In this document: positions 33,372-45,125 of the stretch, piece by piece
Position numbering within the stretch: the stretch's first letter is position 1
Layout: each line of letters starts with the position of its first letter
Assembly: GCA_018857735.1 (NCBI GenBank)
Contig: JABMCL010001731.1
Coordinates: 311,501 to 375,500 of the forward strand
DNA length: 64,000 bases
Origin: Alviniconcha marisindica
Taxonomy: Eukaryota; Mollusca; Gastropoda; Provannidae
Direction of reading: 5' to 3'
The notes under the pieces: generated by a model
What the model was told of the DNA's origin: nothing
Seen by the model: only the letters and a program-made list of their open reading frames with translations
Databases searched by the model: none
Made by a program: the position numbers and the translations under genes

Positions 33372-36300
33372 GGATCCATGCAACATTGCAAGAGACATGA
33401 TGTTCAGTCTTTCAGATTTCGTATCAGCTGTTGGTAATTACAGTTCTTTAGAAGCATGTGGTCTTCCAGGGCTCCCATTAGCGAGTATTTTAAGGAGGTC
33501 CCTGGGACTCCTTGCTACAACTTTTAGAGGGTCCCCGGGCAGTTTTAAAGGGTCAAGTCTAATACGAAACAGCAGCTGTGCAGAAGTATTCTGCTTTGCA
33601 TATGATGCCCTTTGTTCCTTCTACAACTCAGTTCTGTCAGACAATGTCACTTTTAGTTGTACACTTTCAGGTATGCTGGTTCATCATAGCAGTAACAAGT
33701 TTATTGAAAGGCCTATCCTCGTAGTTCTTCATGTCAGTAGTACCGTCTGGTGGTCGGCAGCACTGCCAACTCTGTAGATGTGTTTTAGAAGCATCCATCA
33801 ATCAGTATGAAAAGGATTTTAGTAGCATCCATCAATCAGTATGAAAAGGATTTTTAAGTATCCGGGTAAGAAAGGAAAATGTGTGGCATTTTCAAGCACA
33901 AGACCATTATAACTATTTGTCTGAAAGTGAAACAAGTTAGAGTAATGCTCTAAATCTGTGAAACAGATCGAAACCAAACAGAGAATGAAGGGAAAAAGCC
34001 CTCATCTTTGCAAACTGCAAATGGAGAGCAGGGTACTACAAATAGCTAAGGCTGATTCTGTAATTAATGGTGTGTAATAGTGTATTGTCTTAACTTCACT
34101 CAAAATGTAAGTTGCCTTCCTTGTTTACTATGGTGCCACTTTGAAACATTTAGTGTAGAAACTCCACTGACCTTTTTTGACAGCTGAAAATTCACAACAA
34201 ATTATTGTCATGCTGGAAGCCTTCACTTAACAGCATGTTACAGATCTCTATATCAGTAATCCTCAGTTTCTTTGCATGATTTTTTTATCTTAAAATTTTT
34301 AAAGCAGAAAACCAAAAGGTCTCCAATGTAGGGGAAAAAAGCCTCACATGCTTTGTTTGAATAACCGTCCCTAATAAGCCTCATGGTTTTTGTGGAGTTA
34401 AGCACCATGTTTACTTTTGTTTGATATCTTGGTGTTAGGTGTGCTGGTGTATTTGTGTCTGAGCGCTGATGTTGAATTAACCTGGGAGAATGACTGTGTT
34501 TTTGTTAGTAACAAAGGCAGTGTAACTGTAAGGTAGTTGGTTTTTAGACAGAAGATGTGGTAGAATAGTTCGCATGACCCATTTCTGTCAGTTGGGAACA
34601 GGAGGTCTGGACTTTGAAGAAAACCCCATAACCTGGCACTTTCTTAGGCCTAAGTTTAGTGCATCCTTTTCAGCTCTAGTGCGTAAGAGATGCACATTTG
34701 TGCGTTAATGGGAGCCCTGTCTTCCCTTTCCAGTGCTCAATATTTGAAAGATACCACCCAGGAAACCAGTTTTCACCGGAATATGGTACAATCACTTGAT
34801 GTGACTTAGTTCTGTTGACACTTGTAACCTCTTTCAGTTTCACTTCAGATCTCAGTGATCCTTCAGTCTTCACCATGTCAAATCCATGGTTTGAACTTTG
34901 ATTTTGAAGTCTGAAACCTTCACCACTGGATTATCAGTCCAATGCGTCATAGTATTCATACTAGTTTTTACTGCTTACTAACCAACCAGCCACTAAATGA
35001 TGAATCCTAGGAATGGCATGAACAGCTGCCTCTCACCTACATGATACATGACACATCATCACATGTAGATGTATATATATATATGCACACGTACAAGATG
35101 GTCGAGGGGCTGGTGCCAGCAATGCCAGCACTGAGGGATTGGTTAATATAGATCACATTCTTCTTTTCTTGACTCCCCAGAATGGCAGAAACAAGGTCAA
35201 GGAAGTTTGAAGATCAGAATTCAGATCCAGATCAACAGACTTTGTGTTCTTTCTAAAAAATAAAAAATAAAAAGGCAGAAAACTACATCCGAAACAACCA
35301 CGGATGCTACACATAACAACTACATCCGAAACAACCACCGATGCTACACGTAACACATTAACAGCTAACACAGTCATTACAGTGCCACTGCAACACCGAA
35401 CTCCTTCTTTCGAAGAACTACCTGGAATCACTTAGACAACACAGTCCACTCAGTACTGAGTGTTTTATGTGGGCCTTGGCTTCGGCCAAACGCCAATAGA
35501 CCACCACCGCTGCGCATCCAAACCAGTCGCACGATTGCCAGATGCTACTGCTACTGATGCATGCTACAGAAAAAAGAAAAAAAACTTTCTTTTGTCATCC
35601 CGTTTTACTTTCACGTGTTCAGTATTTCCACGGAGCTAAACCTAAAAGTGATCTCGCCCTTCTGATTTCCGACAGATCAAACAAATGCATACCAGAAAAC
35701 AGTAGTGAATACATTTATAAGCACAAAATTAAAAGTATTCACGTGCTTTTCACGTTTGTAACCCACCTACCTCATTTTGTGCGCCATTCGACTTTACTAC
35801 TTACCTCCCCTGAGTAAACATTTACTCCCTCCCTTGCTCAGCTTTCAAACTTTGGCTTTTAGTTTTGGTCATCTGACAAACATTCAGAGCGACAGTTATA
35901 GCCAGTTAATAATGTACACCTTTATTTAGGCCTCTTTCACACAGTGTACGGCGGCGGCGGCGAGGGGAGGTGGGAAAACGACTCCGGGTCCATGCCGTTG
36001 AGTCGTTAGTCTGGTAACTGCGTCGCTCTCGGACTATGTAAAACTAAAAGTAAGCTTGATGTTTTACGTCGGACTGTGTAATGTCAGTTTGGGTTTCTTT
36101 TTGTTGGAAAATGTCCGTTTTGTTGCTACAAAGTCGTCAGCAGTCATTATGCGCCAAATCAAGCCATAACCGGCAGCAAATTAATCAGAAAATTTAACTG
36201 TGGAAAACACAACGGACACTCCCTGACCATGAACCCGATCACGACGACCTGAAAATGGCTCGATTAATTTGTTAAAAAGCGAGAGGGAGAGAGAGCGAGA

Positions 36301-36735
36301 GACTCGCAGGGTTCCAGGAGAGATCAAGAGATCTTAGAGGAGGGAGGTGGAGCTGGACCCGCAACTTAGCCCAGAAGAGATCATGAGTAGGGAGGTGGAG
36401 CTGGGCTAAGAAAGCTGGACTTCCTTTGCTTGAGTTGTCCAAGTTGTTCGTCGACAGCAGTGCAACGGACATTGTCTTTGTGACTCTGGCCAAGCACAGC
36501 AGTTGAAACAGCAATTGCGCAGTGCCCAAGTCGCTGGGCAATGGCGAGGGGACACCGTCCTAACACTTTCATTGTTCTGGCGGCGGTCCACGGTCTCTCC
36601 TGTCTTTTTCGGGCGGTTTCCGCGGTCGAGCCTTCACTCGGTCGTCCCCTTCCCACTCTGTCCCCGTCCCTAATAGGCCATCTCGCCTCCGTGGACGTCA
36701 AGCACCAAGAAAGAAAGAGCGAGAGACATTAATTT
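33372..36735. other. 3.4 kb without recognised genes
   Basis: A 126-codon frame at 33397-33777 (LSDFVSAVGNYSSLEACGLP) is not recognised and lacks splice support. Short direct duplications occur at 33787-33853 (TCCATCAATCAGTATGAAAA twice) and 35279-35353 (AACTACATCCGAAACAACCA twice). A SINE-2 tail piece lies at 34370-34415. A CG-rich stretch (35940-36020, 36540-36680) could be promoter-like, but there is no gene to attach it to. Confidence 0.5.
34370..34415 (+). repeat. SINE-2 tail fragment
   Basis: CGTCCCTAATAAGCCTCATG with GTTAAGCACCATGTTTACTT, the shared SINE-2 3' end without the tRNA head. Confidence 0.6.
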
Positions 36736-37245
36736 GTGAGCCGGTTAGGCCTAGCGGTAAGGCGTTAGGCTGGTAAGCGGAAGGAACTCGGTTCGATACT
36801 GCTTCGGCTCTCCCTTCTCTTCAAAAAGGTTGTGTTTGTGGACACTGTCTTATGACTTTGTCCATCACTTCCTACTGAAACATTAAAATGGCTCTCATCG
36901 CTGCCCATCATTCTGGTGGTGACAGTGTAACGATAGGTAATAAGGTATATAATCTCCGTCTCCCCCCGCCTCCATACACCCATAGTTCAGGAGCTGTGTG
37001 AGAGTCGAGGTGTCCGTCCTGGGCTGTCCGTCGTAACGAGCCTTCTGGTTTCCGTGGACGTAAAGCTATATTGAACCATGCTTCGGCATTGGTCTCAGCT
37101 TGTCCCTCATATGTCAACTGACATCTGAGGACATTAAGCAACACTACCTACCTACCTACCACCTCCATACCCTCTTCCCTCCCTTCTCCCCGTCCCTAAT
37201 AAGCCTCATGGTTTCTGCGGATGTTAAGCACCGTGTTTACTTAGA
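36736..37245 (+). repeat. SINE-2, tRNA-derived, with tandem unit inserted
   Basis: The head GAGCCGGTTAGGCCTAGCGG TAAGGCGTTAGG ... CTCGGTTCGATAC has tRNA-like box A and box B promoters for RNA polymerase III. The body (ACTTTGTCCATCACTTCCTA, TGGTGGTGACAGTGTAACGA) and tail (CGTCCCTAATAAGCCTCATG) match the minus copy at 52337-52671. A unit of the 180-bp tandem repeat lies inside at about 36983-37140. Confidence 0.8.
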
Positions 37246-37915
37246 GTAACTTAGTCATAGTTCAGGAGCTGTGTGAGAGTTGAGGTGGCTGTCCTGGGCT
37301 GTCCGTCCTAACGAGCCTTATGGTTTCCATGGACATAAAGTTATATTGAATCATGCTCACGCTTTGGTCTCAGCTTGTCCCTAATATGTCAACCGACATC
37401 CGAGGATGTTAAGCATCACCTGAAGAAGAAGAGAGAGAGTCGATAGTTCAGGAGCTGTGTGAGAGTTGAGGTGGCCATCCTGGGCTGTCTGTCCTAATGA
37501 GCCTTGTGGTTTCTGTGGTTGTAAAGCAATATTGAACCATGCTCACACATTGGTCTCAGCTTGTCCCTAATATGTCAACTGACATCGGAGGACATTAAGC
37601 ATCACCTGAAAGAAGGAAGAAAGTCATAGTTCAGGAGCTGTGTGAGAGTCGAAGTGGCCATCCTGGGCTTTGCGTCCTAATGAGCCTTATGGTTTCCATG
37701 GATGTAAAGCAATATTGAACCATGCTCACACATTGGTCTCAGCTTGTCCCTAATATGTCAACCGACATCCGAGGACATTAAGCAACACCGGAAGGAAGAG
37801 AGAGAGAGTCAGAGCTCAGGCGCTGTGTGAAAGTTGAGGTGAACGTCCTAGGCTCCTGTCCCTAATAAACCTACAGTTTCTGTGGACATAAAGCAACACT
37901 TCAATCAACATCACT
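36983..37915 (+). repeat. ~185-bp tandem repeat derived from SINE-2 tail
   Basis: Units begin near 36983, 37257, 37443, 37626 and 37811 with TAGTTCAGGAGCTGTGTGAG and end in GAGGACATTAAGCAACACC-like sequence. They contain CTAATGAGCCTTATGGTTTC, the SINE-2 tail. The units lack tRNA heads. It ends in (GA)n at 37914-37950. Confidence 0.85.
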
Positions 37916-38041
37916 GAGAGAGAGAGAGAGAAAGGAGAGAGAGAGAGAGAAAAACAGTTGTCTGCCTGCTTTTTGATCCAATCATTTTCTAGTCCAAGTT
38001 ACCCTTAGTGTAAACAAATTCTTTTCTGGCTGATTTCAAGT

Positions 38042-38550
38042 TAAATACCGAGGGGGGATAGCTCAGTGGTTAGAGCATCGGACTCATGATCGAAAGGTCC
38101 CGGGTTCAAGTCCCAACAGGAGCAGCGGGATAATTTTCTTCTCCAGGGTCAACTTTCTGTGCTGACTCTTATTTCGGTATCTGTTCCACTCCCATGTTAT
38201 CGCAGTAGCATGTAAAAGATCCCCGTCATTCTGCCCAAAGTGCAGGTGGCAGGTTACAGCTAAACACACATACACCCTACCTATGTGGCTTTGAATGAAG
38301 TGACACCGTAACCTGGTGCAGGGTTGAATGGTGTACACAGAACTTGTGCCGAAACAGCAGCATTTCATGTGGCACCAGCCATGCAACATCCACAGAGCAC
38401 TACCAGTACACCACTTCCATGGATATTAATAATACGTGCTATAAAAGAATACAGTCACTCATTCAGAATCACATGCCAATGTGCGCAGTGAGCCTGCTCA
38501 AGAGCAGAGAATAGCGCTCTATAAAAGCTATGAATAATAATAATAAATAC
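38042..38550 (+). repeat. SINE-1 copy a, tRNA-derived, with target duplication
   Basis: The head GGGGATAGCTCAGTGGTTAG AGCATCGG ACTCATGATC ... CCGGGTTCAAGTCCC is tRNA-like with box A (TAGCTCAGTGG) and box B (GGTTCAAGTCC). The anticodon position reads CAT. The body is followed by GCGCTCTATAAAAGCTATGA and (AAT)n. The 7-bp TAAATAC occurs on both sides (38042-38048 and 38544-38550). Copy b is at 45126-45605 on the other strand. It is not a functional tRNA gene because the head leads straight into the SINE body. Confidence 0.9.
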
Positions 38551-38950
38551 AGTACTTATAATATACCTTCAGCCTTGACAACAAGTCGAATATGCTTAAG
38601 AATGTGCTGGGGAATTTCTTTTTTCTTTGAGTTATCCTTTTGGCTTATCCATTGATGCTCTTGCACTGCAAGTCGGAGAAAGTATATCGAGTTGTGCATT
38701 TTTTGTTTGTTATTTTTGTTCTTCTTCTTTTTTGAGTTAGGCAGCTACCTTCCAATGAGCAGAAAACTGCTCAGAGATTTTGCTGCACTTTTGGGGGGTC
38801 TGCGGAAAGTGGTATATAAAGTGGTATAATTGTAACCAGTCAAAAGATGCATCTTTTTATTGTTTTTGTAGTTTATGCCTATAACTGTTTGCCCCTAGCT
38901 AAATTTCATGTTTGTAAGTAAGCTAATTAGTGTTCTCCCCTTTTTTCCAG

Positions 38951-39004
38951 ATGTTCGGCTCTGCCCCGACTCTTGTTGCCCCGGCAGATGTGCTCCCAAG
39001 TAGG
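38951..39004 (+). other. Possible short Cys-rich terminal exon
   Basis: A good acceptor (CTCCCCTTTTTTCCAG ending 38950) precedes a short frame ending LCPDSCCPGRCAPK and a TAG. The C-x3-CC-x3-C spacing is typical of small secreted disulfide-rich peptides, but no upstream signal-peptide exon is seen. It could easily be chance. No toxin or hormone assignment is made. Confidence 0.15.
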
Positions 39005-41100
39005 TGTTACATGGCGCTGACACTGAGCCTTCTAACTAGGATAGTCTTTGTGTTGCGATTCAGTCCAAAGTAGTTTATAATCCAACGTATTTCCCGCATT
39101 TTTGTCTTTTGGTTGGCATAGTAATATTAGTATTTTATTATTAAATTCAATGTTAGGCATATTTAGTAAACATTTAATGTTTTTATTTAGTTATGTATAA
39201 GAAAAAGTTGTATTTTAGTATAAAGATAATAGTTGTAATGACTAAGTACGGTGTACTTGTGGAGGGCACTACTTTTTGATAGAGAGTATTAATCTGGGTG
39301 ATGTGTGTCAATCCCAGAGCTCGGGCACAGAATTTCGGTCTTTTTTTCAACACCAGCCAAGCAAGGCAGTTAAGTTTTAATATTCGCTTGGCTGTGTGCA
39401 TGAACCAACTTTTCTACAATTTCATGCAGGTATGTTGAAAGATGTTTATTTACTGTGCATATATTCAAGTATTGGCAGTGAATTGTTAAGAGCTATAATT
39501 CCATTTACTAACATATAGTGGTTTGTCAGTACTTTTTAATGATTTTGTTCGCGCATGACGTAATGGATGGTATATTGTTTTGGCCATTTTTTGGTATTGT
39601 CTTTGAGTCTGACTTGAAGATATGTATATTGTTGTTGGACTACAAAATGATGGTTTGTAGTTAACGATATTGGTTGTACTTTTAGTATGTTGATAAGACG
39701 TTTGCACCTATGTTCAGTCTCGCCTATTAGTGTCAGATACGTTGTGGGTAGGAACATGTGCATCTGGCCAACCGTTGGGATAATCTTGATAATATGATTT
39801 GAATGTGTTTCAATGAGAACTAGAATAATCTTCATATTATAATTTCTCTTGTAATCTTTTATTTGTAAATGATGATGATGATGTGGAGCTTCATGTCCTC
39901 GGATGTCAGGTTGACTATTATTTGTAAAAGCATGTTTATTTCTTTTATAGTATTAATCCTTCAGATATGTTTTTCTTTCTATTTCATTGTGCTAGTCATG
40001 ATAAGAATGTGACACAAGGCGATGTGTCTGCAATGGGTTGTTGCCTCTAAAGCTTTTCCAGATGTTAACTGTTCAAGAACAGCCTTGATAACGTAGAGCT
40101 AATTATTGAGTGAAGTGCCGCACGGCAGCCTCCGTCCCCTTTTCCAGGGCGGCGCGTGGGTCCAGTGTCACTCAGCCTGGCCAGACCACTACGTAGATAG
40201 GGGCTGCGTCATGGGGCTATAATCCTCTTCCCTTCCTGCTCGATTCGCCATGACACTTCCGATGTAAACAAACATTCCTAGTTGGAGCATGTAGGTTCTA
40301 TGTCGATCCAGTTTATTCTTGTAAAATATTAGTCTTAGATTAATTATGGAATGGCTGCACATGTCCTTTTCCCGGCCAGCTGTAGTGTTTATAATGTTCT
40401 TTGATAGATAGTCATATTTAGCCCGTACTTACAATTTTTGTATTAGTATGTGTATTTTTGAATACTATGTTGTTGTGTGCTGCAGTCACGCACGTGGCAC
40501 GACGCACGCGCACACACAAACACATACACACACACTTGATACGCGCGCGCGCATAATTCATCTAAAATAGGCCTTTATACTTCATAACTATGTTGATCAT
40601 TGTTAAAAATGCTGACTGCTGTTTGATTTATTGAAGGATGCGACTTCCCACCTCCACACTCCTTTTTCGCAGATTCGTTATTTACTACATACATTTATAA
40701 AGTGTCTGTCATACGTTTATGTCGTCATCAACTTATGGAATGCATGTCCTTAAAAGCAAAACTGATATGCAGACGTCTTCAACAGGTAGAATGCAAAAAT
40801 AAGATTTCAACGAGTTGTTTTACTCAAGAAAATAAACACACAAAACACAACTTGAAAAGGAAGGAGACGATGACAAAACAGCACACGCTTCGCAAGGTCT
40901 TCAGTATCAGCATATATCAAAAATAGGCTGTGTGTCAAGACTGCATGTTTATAAGTATCAATATCGGGTTGCGTTTTGGGACTTCACATCACGGTACGTG
41001 CTTATTTATACACGGGCTATAACTGCAGTCGACTGTGCTGATCTTTGTCAGCGGGAAGACCATCCACACGACGGCACGAAGCTGTCGGGAATAGCCATGG
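39005..41100. other. 2.1 kb with no recognised genes
   Basis: A/T-rich. It contains GATGATGATGATGTGGAGCT (39869) near a SINE-tail-like CATGTCCTCGGATGTCAGG, and (CA)/(CG) alternating repeats at 40484-40552. Nothing coding is supported. Confidence 0.5.
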
Positions 41101-41212
41101 ACTTACAAATATGTATTTAATGTACGTCCTTGGTAAAAGCCAGGTACTTACAAATATGTATTTAATGTACGTCCTTGGTAAAAGCTATGGACTTACAAAT
41201 ATGTGCCTAAAA
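41094..41212 (+). repeat. 45-bp tandem repeat, 2.4 units
   Basis: The unit ACTTACAAATATGTATTTAA followed by TGTACGTCCTTGGTAAAAGC occurs at about 41101 and 41146, with a partial third unit at 41190. Confidence 0.85.
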
Positions 41213-42180
41213 ATATTTTTGCTCCCTTTGGAGACAAACTCTTGTGTTTCTTTTCGAATCTGAAAAGTCGTACTTTTAAAGGATTACAGATGATTACCTC
41301 TCACTTTTGGAACTCTGTGTTAAAAACGTGGCTAGACTTGAACTATCACGACCCTTCTATGCCTGTGCCAACTTTGTTATGGAACAACAGCCGTATTAAG
41401 TATCAAGGAAATGTACTCATGTTTACGGATTGGATAACTGGGAAAATATTATATGTAAAAGACATTAAGGGACCTAGTGGATCATAACATTTCAGGACAT
41501 ATATAACAAAATAGGGAACTCTCCCAGCCGAATTCTTGAATATAATGTCGTGAGAGCGGCTGTTTACACGTTTGTACACAGTCATAATGTTTGTGATACA
41601 GTAGACCCTGAGTTGTCAGACCAGCCACTTTTCTGTAACAGATAAATAAACACAGCGAAAGACTTTAGAAATGCGCTAATTTTTATGCACGACTCTGTTC
41701 CGTGTGCAAATTGCTTCTGGAGCAGGAAGTTTGGATTAGAAATAGACGAACACATATGGTCAATACAATCAGTAGTAACGAAAGAAACAAGGCTACGGTG
41801 GAAAATTCTGCATAATATTTATCCCACAAACATATTACTGTGCAAGATGAAAGTGAGAGATGATCGGATGTGCTCATATTGTAATGATGTAGTAGTTTAC
41901 ATTGAACACTTCTTTTTGGACTGTCCGACGATTAAGAAATTAAGAAATTTTGGAATTACATTGAACAATATATTCTAATTACTTTTGACATTCAGACCCA
42001 TTTAACTGTTGTTGATGTTTTGTTCGGAATAAAACATAACTACGGGAAGGTCAAAACTAAACGAATAAATCATGTTATATTAATAGCGAAAATGTGTATA
42101 AGTATGTACAAAAAAACTAACGCCTTCCTTCCATTGTCCATGATATTTGAAAATCAGCTCAGGCTCCGAAATGTTTAATA
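41203..42180 (+). pseudogene. L1-like ORF2 3' fragment
   Basis: The frame at 41203-41487 has TSHFWNSVLKTWLDLNYH, VPTLLWNNSRIKYQGNVLMF and ILYVKDIKGPSG. After a frame change it shows IYNKIGNSPSRILEYNVVRA, then at 41685-41978 LRWKILHNIYPTNILLCKMK and MCSYCNDVVVYIEHFFLDC. The CxxC...H...C knuckle is the conserved zinc-like end of L1-like ORF2. It is the same clade as the LINE at 20833-28072 but a different insertion, 5' truncated, with frame changes at about 41490 and 41650. Confidence 0.8.
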
Positions 42181-42350
42181 ATTATTCTGAAAAGCTTAAA
42201 AACGAAAATTGTGCACTCTCTAAGCATAGTGCAGGATGTACATGTGAGGGAAAAAAATCATACAAAGACGTGTGAATGCGTGAGTGAGATGAATATTGTA
42301 ACGATGGATGAATGTTTCTGAATAAACGCCCGACAATGATGTGCTTGGCC

Positions 42351-42380
42351 AAAAAAAAAAGAAGAAGAAGAAGAAGAAGA
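42351..42380. repeat. (AAG)n microsatellite
   Basis: A-run followed by GAAGAAGAAGAAGAAGAAGA immediately before the conserved frame, encoding Glu residues if translated. Confidence 0.85.
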
Positions 42381-43037
42381 TGCTTTTGGAGCCAGTGTGT
42401 GCCAAAACATACTTTTTGCACATGCAATAGGGGGTAGCGATACAACCAGCAGCCTGTTTACAATCGGTAAATCCCTACCTCTCAGGAAAGTGCAAGAATC
42501 ACAAGTCTTTCGGGAATGTGCACAGGTATTCATCACCACAGGCAGCAGCAGAGAAGAGATAATAGCAGCAGGAGAAAAAGCGCTGGTGGCACTGTATGAT
42601 GGAAAGACAGGTGACAACTTGGACACGCTGCGACATGTGAAATACATTCAGAAACTCTCAAGTTGTACAACCACTTTGCAGCCAAACAAGCTCCCACCAA
42701 CATCGGCAGCAGCGCTGTTCCATTCTCTTCGGGCATATTTTCAGGTGCAAGAATGGATCTCTGCAACGGAAGTAGCACCTTTCCAAATGAATCCAACCAA
42801 CTGGGGATGGAAATAACGGACAACGTCATGTACCCGGTTCTAACAGACATCGCCGCAGCACCCGAAGGCCTTCTCCACGTCATCAGGTGCAATTGCAAGA
42901 CCGATTGTTGGTCTTCCCTATGTTCCTGCCGTCGTCATGGACTCGTGTGCACTGTCGGCTGTGGAGAATGCAGAGGCGATACAGTCAACAAAATGCAGTG
43001 CCTTGAAGACGGCAACTCCTCAGATGAGGAATTGTAA
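42360..43037 (+). pseudogene. C-terminal third of an uncharacterised invertebrate multicopy protein (GxDTTS / Cys-rich tail)
   Basis: An open frame of 140 codons contains ILFAHAIGGSDTTSSLFTIG, a block resembling the HAFxGCDTTS signature of a large uncharacterised family in cnidarians, molluscs and arthropods. It ends ALFHSLRAYFQVQEWI ... MNPTNWGWK. The continuation YPVLTDIAAAPEGLLHVIRC and CKTDCWSSLCSCRRHGLVC lies one frame over, to a stop at 43035-43037. The shift is consistent with one missing base near 42811-42816. The signature resembles PIN/FEN-type nuclease acidic motifs (inference); the tail resembles CXC-type Cys clusters. The usual Cys of GCDTTS is Ser here. The N-terminal part lies at 44390-46180 on the other strand. 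Confidence 0.7.
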
Positions 43038-43491
43038 ATGGCTTGTCTCAACGAAGTCAGCGTTCATTTACAAAACATTTTTGTTTTTGTTTTTGTTTTT
43101 TGTGTGTGTGTGTGTGTGGGGGGGGGGGAGTGTTTTGTCTCCTTTAAAATACAATTCTGCGAAGTTTTGGGCATTCTTGATGTTACATATGGTTTGAATC
43201 CAGTGTCAAAACGTTTCTCGTGTACGTGCTTGGCATTTGAGAAAGAAACCTGGGTAATTGTAAAATTTAGTATATATATATTTCGGCATTTTGCGCACTG
43301 CTACTGTGTTAAAGTTGTTATTTAACAAAGTTCCGCAAGTCATATTTTGGTAGACTTTGTTATGATTACACAATGTTTAAAGAACCCCAAAAAGTTCAGA
43401 ACACTTAGAAAGGAGGTACTTTGCACTGGAGCTTTTTTTTTACCCTAATATTACTAGACTACAAAACATGCTTGGACTTTGTTATACTCTC

Positions 43492-43745
<254 letters not shown>

Positions 43746-44389
43746 TATATGTGTGTGTACACATACGCGCGCGGATGTTTGCTTTGACTGTGCTTTGGTT
43801 CTTTACTTTCTAATGGGCTATGTGCTCCAGTCCGGAGAAATAGCACATAAAAGAGTCCAATTATACAAATTGACACTTAAATTAGGTCAGCCTGACCTAC
43901 TTTTTACCAGGATGACAATTCGCTCCTCAGTTCTAGAAATACAAGGTGCAGCACATATATATAAAATCAAAAAAAAAATCTGTATCTTCCTGAAAAGGTT
44001 TAGATATGATTATTTTCTACTGAAGCAGTCTATCCATAACAGACGACATTTCTCTTTCAATCTATTAGTCCGTAAAGGTATACATTTCCTCACGGAATAC
44101 TTGTAAGTTCTTGTTTTCCTGAATGTATAACTACCGGATATGGCACTCAAACCGACTTTTTACCAAGATAACAGTTCGCACATCGTTCCAGAAATGAGGT
44201 GCAGCACATAAAAAGGAAATGAAAGCAGAACAGCTGATGTCAGTTATAGACTTTAGGCTTGTCAGATGTAGACTTAATGCCGCAGTGACCATGCCGGAAT
44301 TGGCTTCAAAATAAAGATTAGACTGTCTTACCAGATGTAATAACCAGTGTCTTCCACTTTACGTCAACGTTCTCGGTTGCTCTCTGCGC
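43746..44389. other. Spacer, duplicated motif
   Basis: Two diverged copies of CTTTTTACCAGGATGACAAT ... GGTGCAGCACATA lie at 43898-43960 and 44152-44212. Not recognised otherwise. Confidence 0.5.
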
Positions 44390-45110
44390 ACTGAGATACT
44401 GAAATGAACTATTTCAGTTTTGTTGTCATCCACTCGGAGAAGCGATGCCAATTGCCAGGTAACAAAACAGATAGCAACTTGCTTATGTGCACTCCACACC
44501 ATCTACTCTTTCTGTTACTAGCCTTCAGTCTCTCAGAAGTGTATACGTCAAAAACAGTGTCAACTCTAGACGCAGATTCAAGGTTTCTCAATTAATATCA
44601 CAGAAAGAATAATTATGTTGTCGAAATACTCATCAAATGTCTCTGTAAATTTTGGTGACAACGTCTGCACAACTGCTGCCTCGTCCAAAACTTTCGTAGC
44701 AACTTCTGGACAGGCAGAGGAATGAGCACACATGCAGCAACAATCAGACTCCCAATATTTTCTGGTTTATCTTCGACAGCACTTCATGGTATCATAAAAC
44801 ACCTCAGATGGAACATAAGGCAGACAGATCTTCAAGCAGAGCAGCTTCAGCGACCACAAAGACGGCGTTCAATGATGGAGTCACCACTGGTGGTTGAATG
44901 TTAGACAGGTGAGAAGGTCTACGCGTAATCCAGTGCAATAGCAGAAATCGAGTGTTTTGTTTTTCTTTCACAAACGATCCAGAGCAGAGATGGTGGACTA
45001 CGTCTGGTTGTGTTTCTTCCAATGTTGTCACCTCTTGGGTGTGAACAAAGAGTCACTGAGCATAGCTGACATGGCCCATGGCAGACATCCAAAGCATCAG
45101 CTTTACTGAT
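44390..45110 (-). pseudogene. Middle part of the same invertebrate multicopy protein, minus strand
   Basis: Reading on the minus strand from 45010: TLEETQPDVVHHLCSGSFVK and (other frame) TKHSISAIALDYA, matching the family's 'HPDVxxxFxxGxFVVxKTxxxFSSIALDQAHEQ' region. From 44710: VLDEAAVVQTLSPKFTETFD, then ESASRVDTVFDVYTSERLKA and LPGNWHRFSEWMTTK, matching 'DGAVIVNMLxPxxxxTFxDY...SRVDVVFDxYxxxSLKA...PGNWxxFLRVDDNKTELF'. Frame changes at about 44960 and 44600, and stops, make it a pseudogene. It ends about where the C-terminal 'GCDTTS' part would follow. Confidence 0.7.
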
Positions 45111-45125
45111 CAGCCATTTGTATAT

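Noticed and set aside
36272..36741. Overlapping frames in the CG-rich stretch
   Set aside because: Frames on both strands arise from GC-rich composition; nothing resembles a known protein.
38051..38125. tRNA-Met-like gene (CAT anticodon)
   Set aside because: The tRNA-like part runs directly into a repeated body with a second copy at 45126-45605 and has target duplications, so it is a SINE head and not a tRNA gene.
38951..39004. Conotoxin-type peptide gene
   Set aside because: The Cys spacing alone is insufficient; no signal or pro-region is seen, so no toxin call is made.
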